This document shows, one piece after another, positions 6,774 to 7,314 of a stretch of 7,314 bases of DNA. How positions within the stretch are numbered: the first letter of the stretch is position 1; each line of letters begins with the position of its first letter. Both the position numbers and the translations under genes were made by a program. The notes under the pieces are model-generated. The model searched no databases, had not been told where the DNA came from, and worked only from the letters and a program-made list of their open reading frames with translations. This stretch comes from Verrucomicrobiota bacterium (GTDB taxonomy: Bacteria > Verrucomicrobiota > Verrucomicrobiia > Opitutales > UBA953): NCBI GenBank assembly GCA_009917805.1, contig RGES01000064.1:1-7314 (forward strand). The letters run 5' to 3'.

Positions 6774-6862
6774 GCCCCAGAGGTAAGCCCGGACGGCCCC
6801 CGCTCCAAGCGAAAAGCCCCGCGCAGGCTTGAATCACGGCCGATTCCGCCGACACTCGGCAC
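6774..6862. promoter_or_regulatory. Divergent spacer between hisN and the secreted-protein gene
   Basis: These 89 bases separate two divergent starts and should hold the promoters or untranslated leaders of both genes. I cannot point to convincing -35/-10 boxes. A short inverted repeat, AAGCC (6814-6818) with GGCTT (6826-6830), is present. Read on the - strand it is followed by TTTTCGCTT, giving a weak terminator- or attenuator-like shape about 35 bases before the hisN start. The regulatory role is inferred from position only. Confidence 0.4.
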
Positions 6863-7314
6863 ATGCGGCTCACCCCTTGGCTCCTCGGCCTGCTGGCGTT
6901 CGCGGCGACGGCCTCCGCGGCCCAACCTTGCCGCATCGAGATCGTCGAGAAGGGCGACGAATGGCCGGTGCCGGGCGTCGAGCTCCGCACGGTCCACGGC
7001 GAGCGCTTCGTCTCCGACAACGCCGGGCTGATCGCCTTCGACCTGCCCGAACTGATGGGACGCGAGACCTGGTTCTCGCTCCACGGCCACGGCTACGGCG
7101 TGAAGGCCGACGGCTTCGGCTACCGCGGCGTCCGTCTCACGCCGACGCCGGGCAAGACGCTCAAGGTGACGGTCGAACGCACGATCCTCGCCCGCCGCCT
7201 CGGCCGCCTCACGGGCGCGGGCCTCTTCGCGGAATCCCAGAAGCTCGGCGAGCAGCTCGACTGGAAGGAAAGCGGCGTGCTCGGCTCCGACAGCGTGGTG
7301 ACCGCGGAACTCGG
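6863..7314 (+). CDS. Exported protein with beta-sandwich-like N-terminal region, 3' end missing
   Basis: The first 150 codons of an unrecognised exported protein; the frame is still open at the right edge. A signal peptide is evident: MR, a hydrophobic run (Leu7 to about Ala15), and an ATASA/AQ cleavage region near residues 19-20. The next segment (about 23-80) has the rhythm of a carboxypeptidase-regulatory or transthyretin-like beta-sandwich: VPGVELRTVHGERFVSDNAG, then a hydrophobic strand, LPELMG and a HGHGYG end. A basic, Gly-rich stretch follows (RRLGRLTGAGLFAES, 111-125), then LDWKESGVLGSDS (132-144), which may open a second, enzymatic or propeller-type domain. From memory it resembles long secreted proteins of Planctomycetes and Verrucomicrobia with no known function, but I cannot confirm this. 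It is divergent from hisN and lacks a Shine-Dalgarno sequence. The ATG at 6863 is chosen because the signal peptide begins there. Confidence 0.8.
   Translation, partial: MRLTPWLLGLLAFAATASAAQPCRIEIVEKGDEWPVPGVELRTVHGERFVSDNAGLIAFDLPELMGRETWFSLHGHGYGVKADGFGYRGVRLTPTPGKTLKVTVERTILARRLGRLTGAGLFAESQKLGEQLDWKESGVLGSDSVVTAEL

Noticed and set aside
6830..6862. TTGAAT as a -35 box for the right-edge gene
   Set aside because: No -10-like hexamer occurs at 16-18 bases spacing, so a promoter call would be unsupported.
5503..7020. A 505-codon open frame on the - strand crossing hisD, hisN and the secreted gene
   Set aside because: It overlaps hisN in another frame and two genes antisense. The translation is Arg/Pro/Ala-rich noise.
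6030..7031. A 333-codon open frame on the + strand opposite hisN
   Set aside because: It is antisense to a phosphatase with intact motifs and has no domain of its own. The real + strand gene at 6863 is in a different frame.

Overview
This GC-rich window (third codon positions are overwhelmingly C or G) looks like chromosomal core DNA from a Gram-negative-type bacterium. Two proteins carry Sec signal peptides, and one of them resembles the LolA family, which fits a cell with a periplasm and outer membrane. Gene content, codon style and the secreted protein at the right edge make a Verrucomicrobiota (Opitutae-like) or related PVC-group origin my best guess. That guess rests on remembered resemblance, not on a database comparison.

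Layout, left to right. (1) The 3' part of tig (trigger factor), entering from outside the window. (2) clpP (complete), 45 bases downstream. (3) clpX, 4 bases after clpP. (4) hisA, 5 bases after clpX. (5) A 73-base gap with a small GC hairpin, then an exported LolA-like protein of unknown role. (6) hisD, 4 bases after it. All of these are on the + strand and could form one transcript or two, with a break at the 73-base gap. (7) On the - strand, ending 7 bases from the hisD stop, is an inositol-monophosphatase-family enzyme, most likely the HisN-type histidinol-phosphatase. (8) An 89-base divergent spacer. (9) On the + strand, the first 150 codons of an exported protein with a beta-sandwich-like N-terminal region, running off the right edge.

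Two functional themes meet here. Trigger factor and ClpXP handle nascent-chain folding and ATP-dependent protein degradation in the cytoplasm. HisA, HisN and HisD cover the fourth step and the last three reactions of histidine synthesis: ProFAR isomerisation, histidinol-phosphate dephosphorylation, and the double oxidation of histidinol. The LolA-like protein is the uncharacterised member of the run.

No mobile element, CRISPR array, RNA gene or clear transfer signal was seen. I find no evidence for a dramatic new system. The points most worth a second look are a trigger factor whose FKBP-type domain has lost its usual active-site motif, start codons that all lack a Shine-Dalgarno sequence, a palindrome built from the two convergent stop codons, and the two poorly understood exported proteins.
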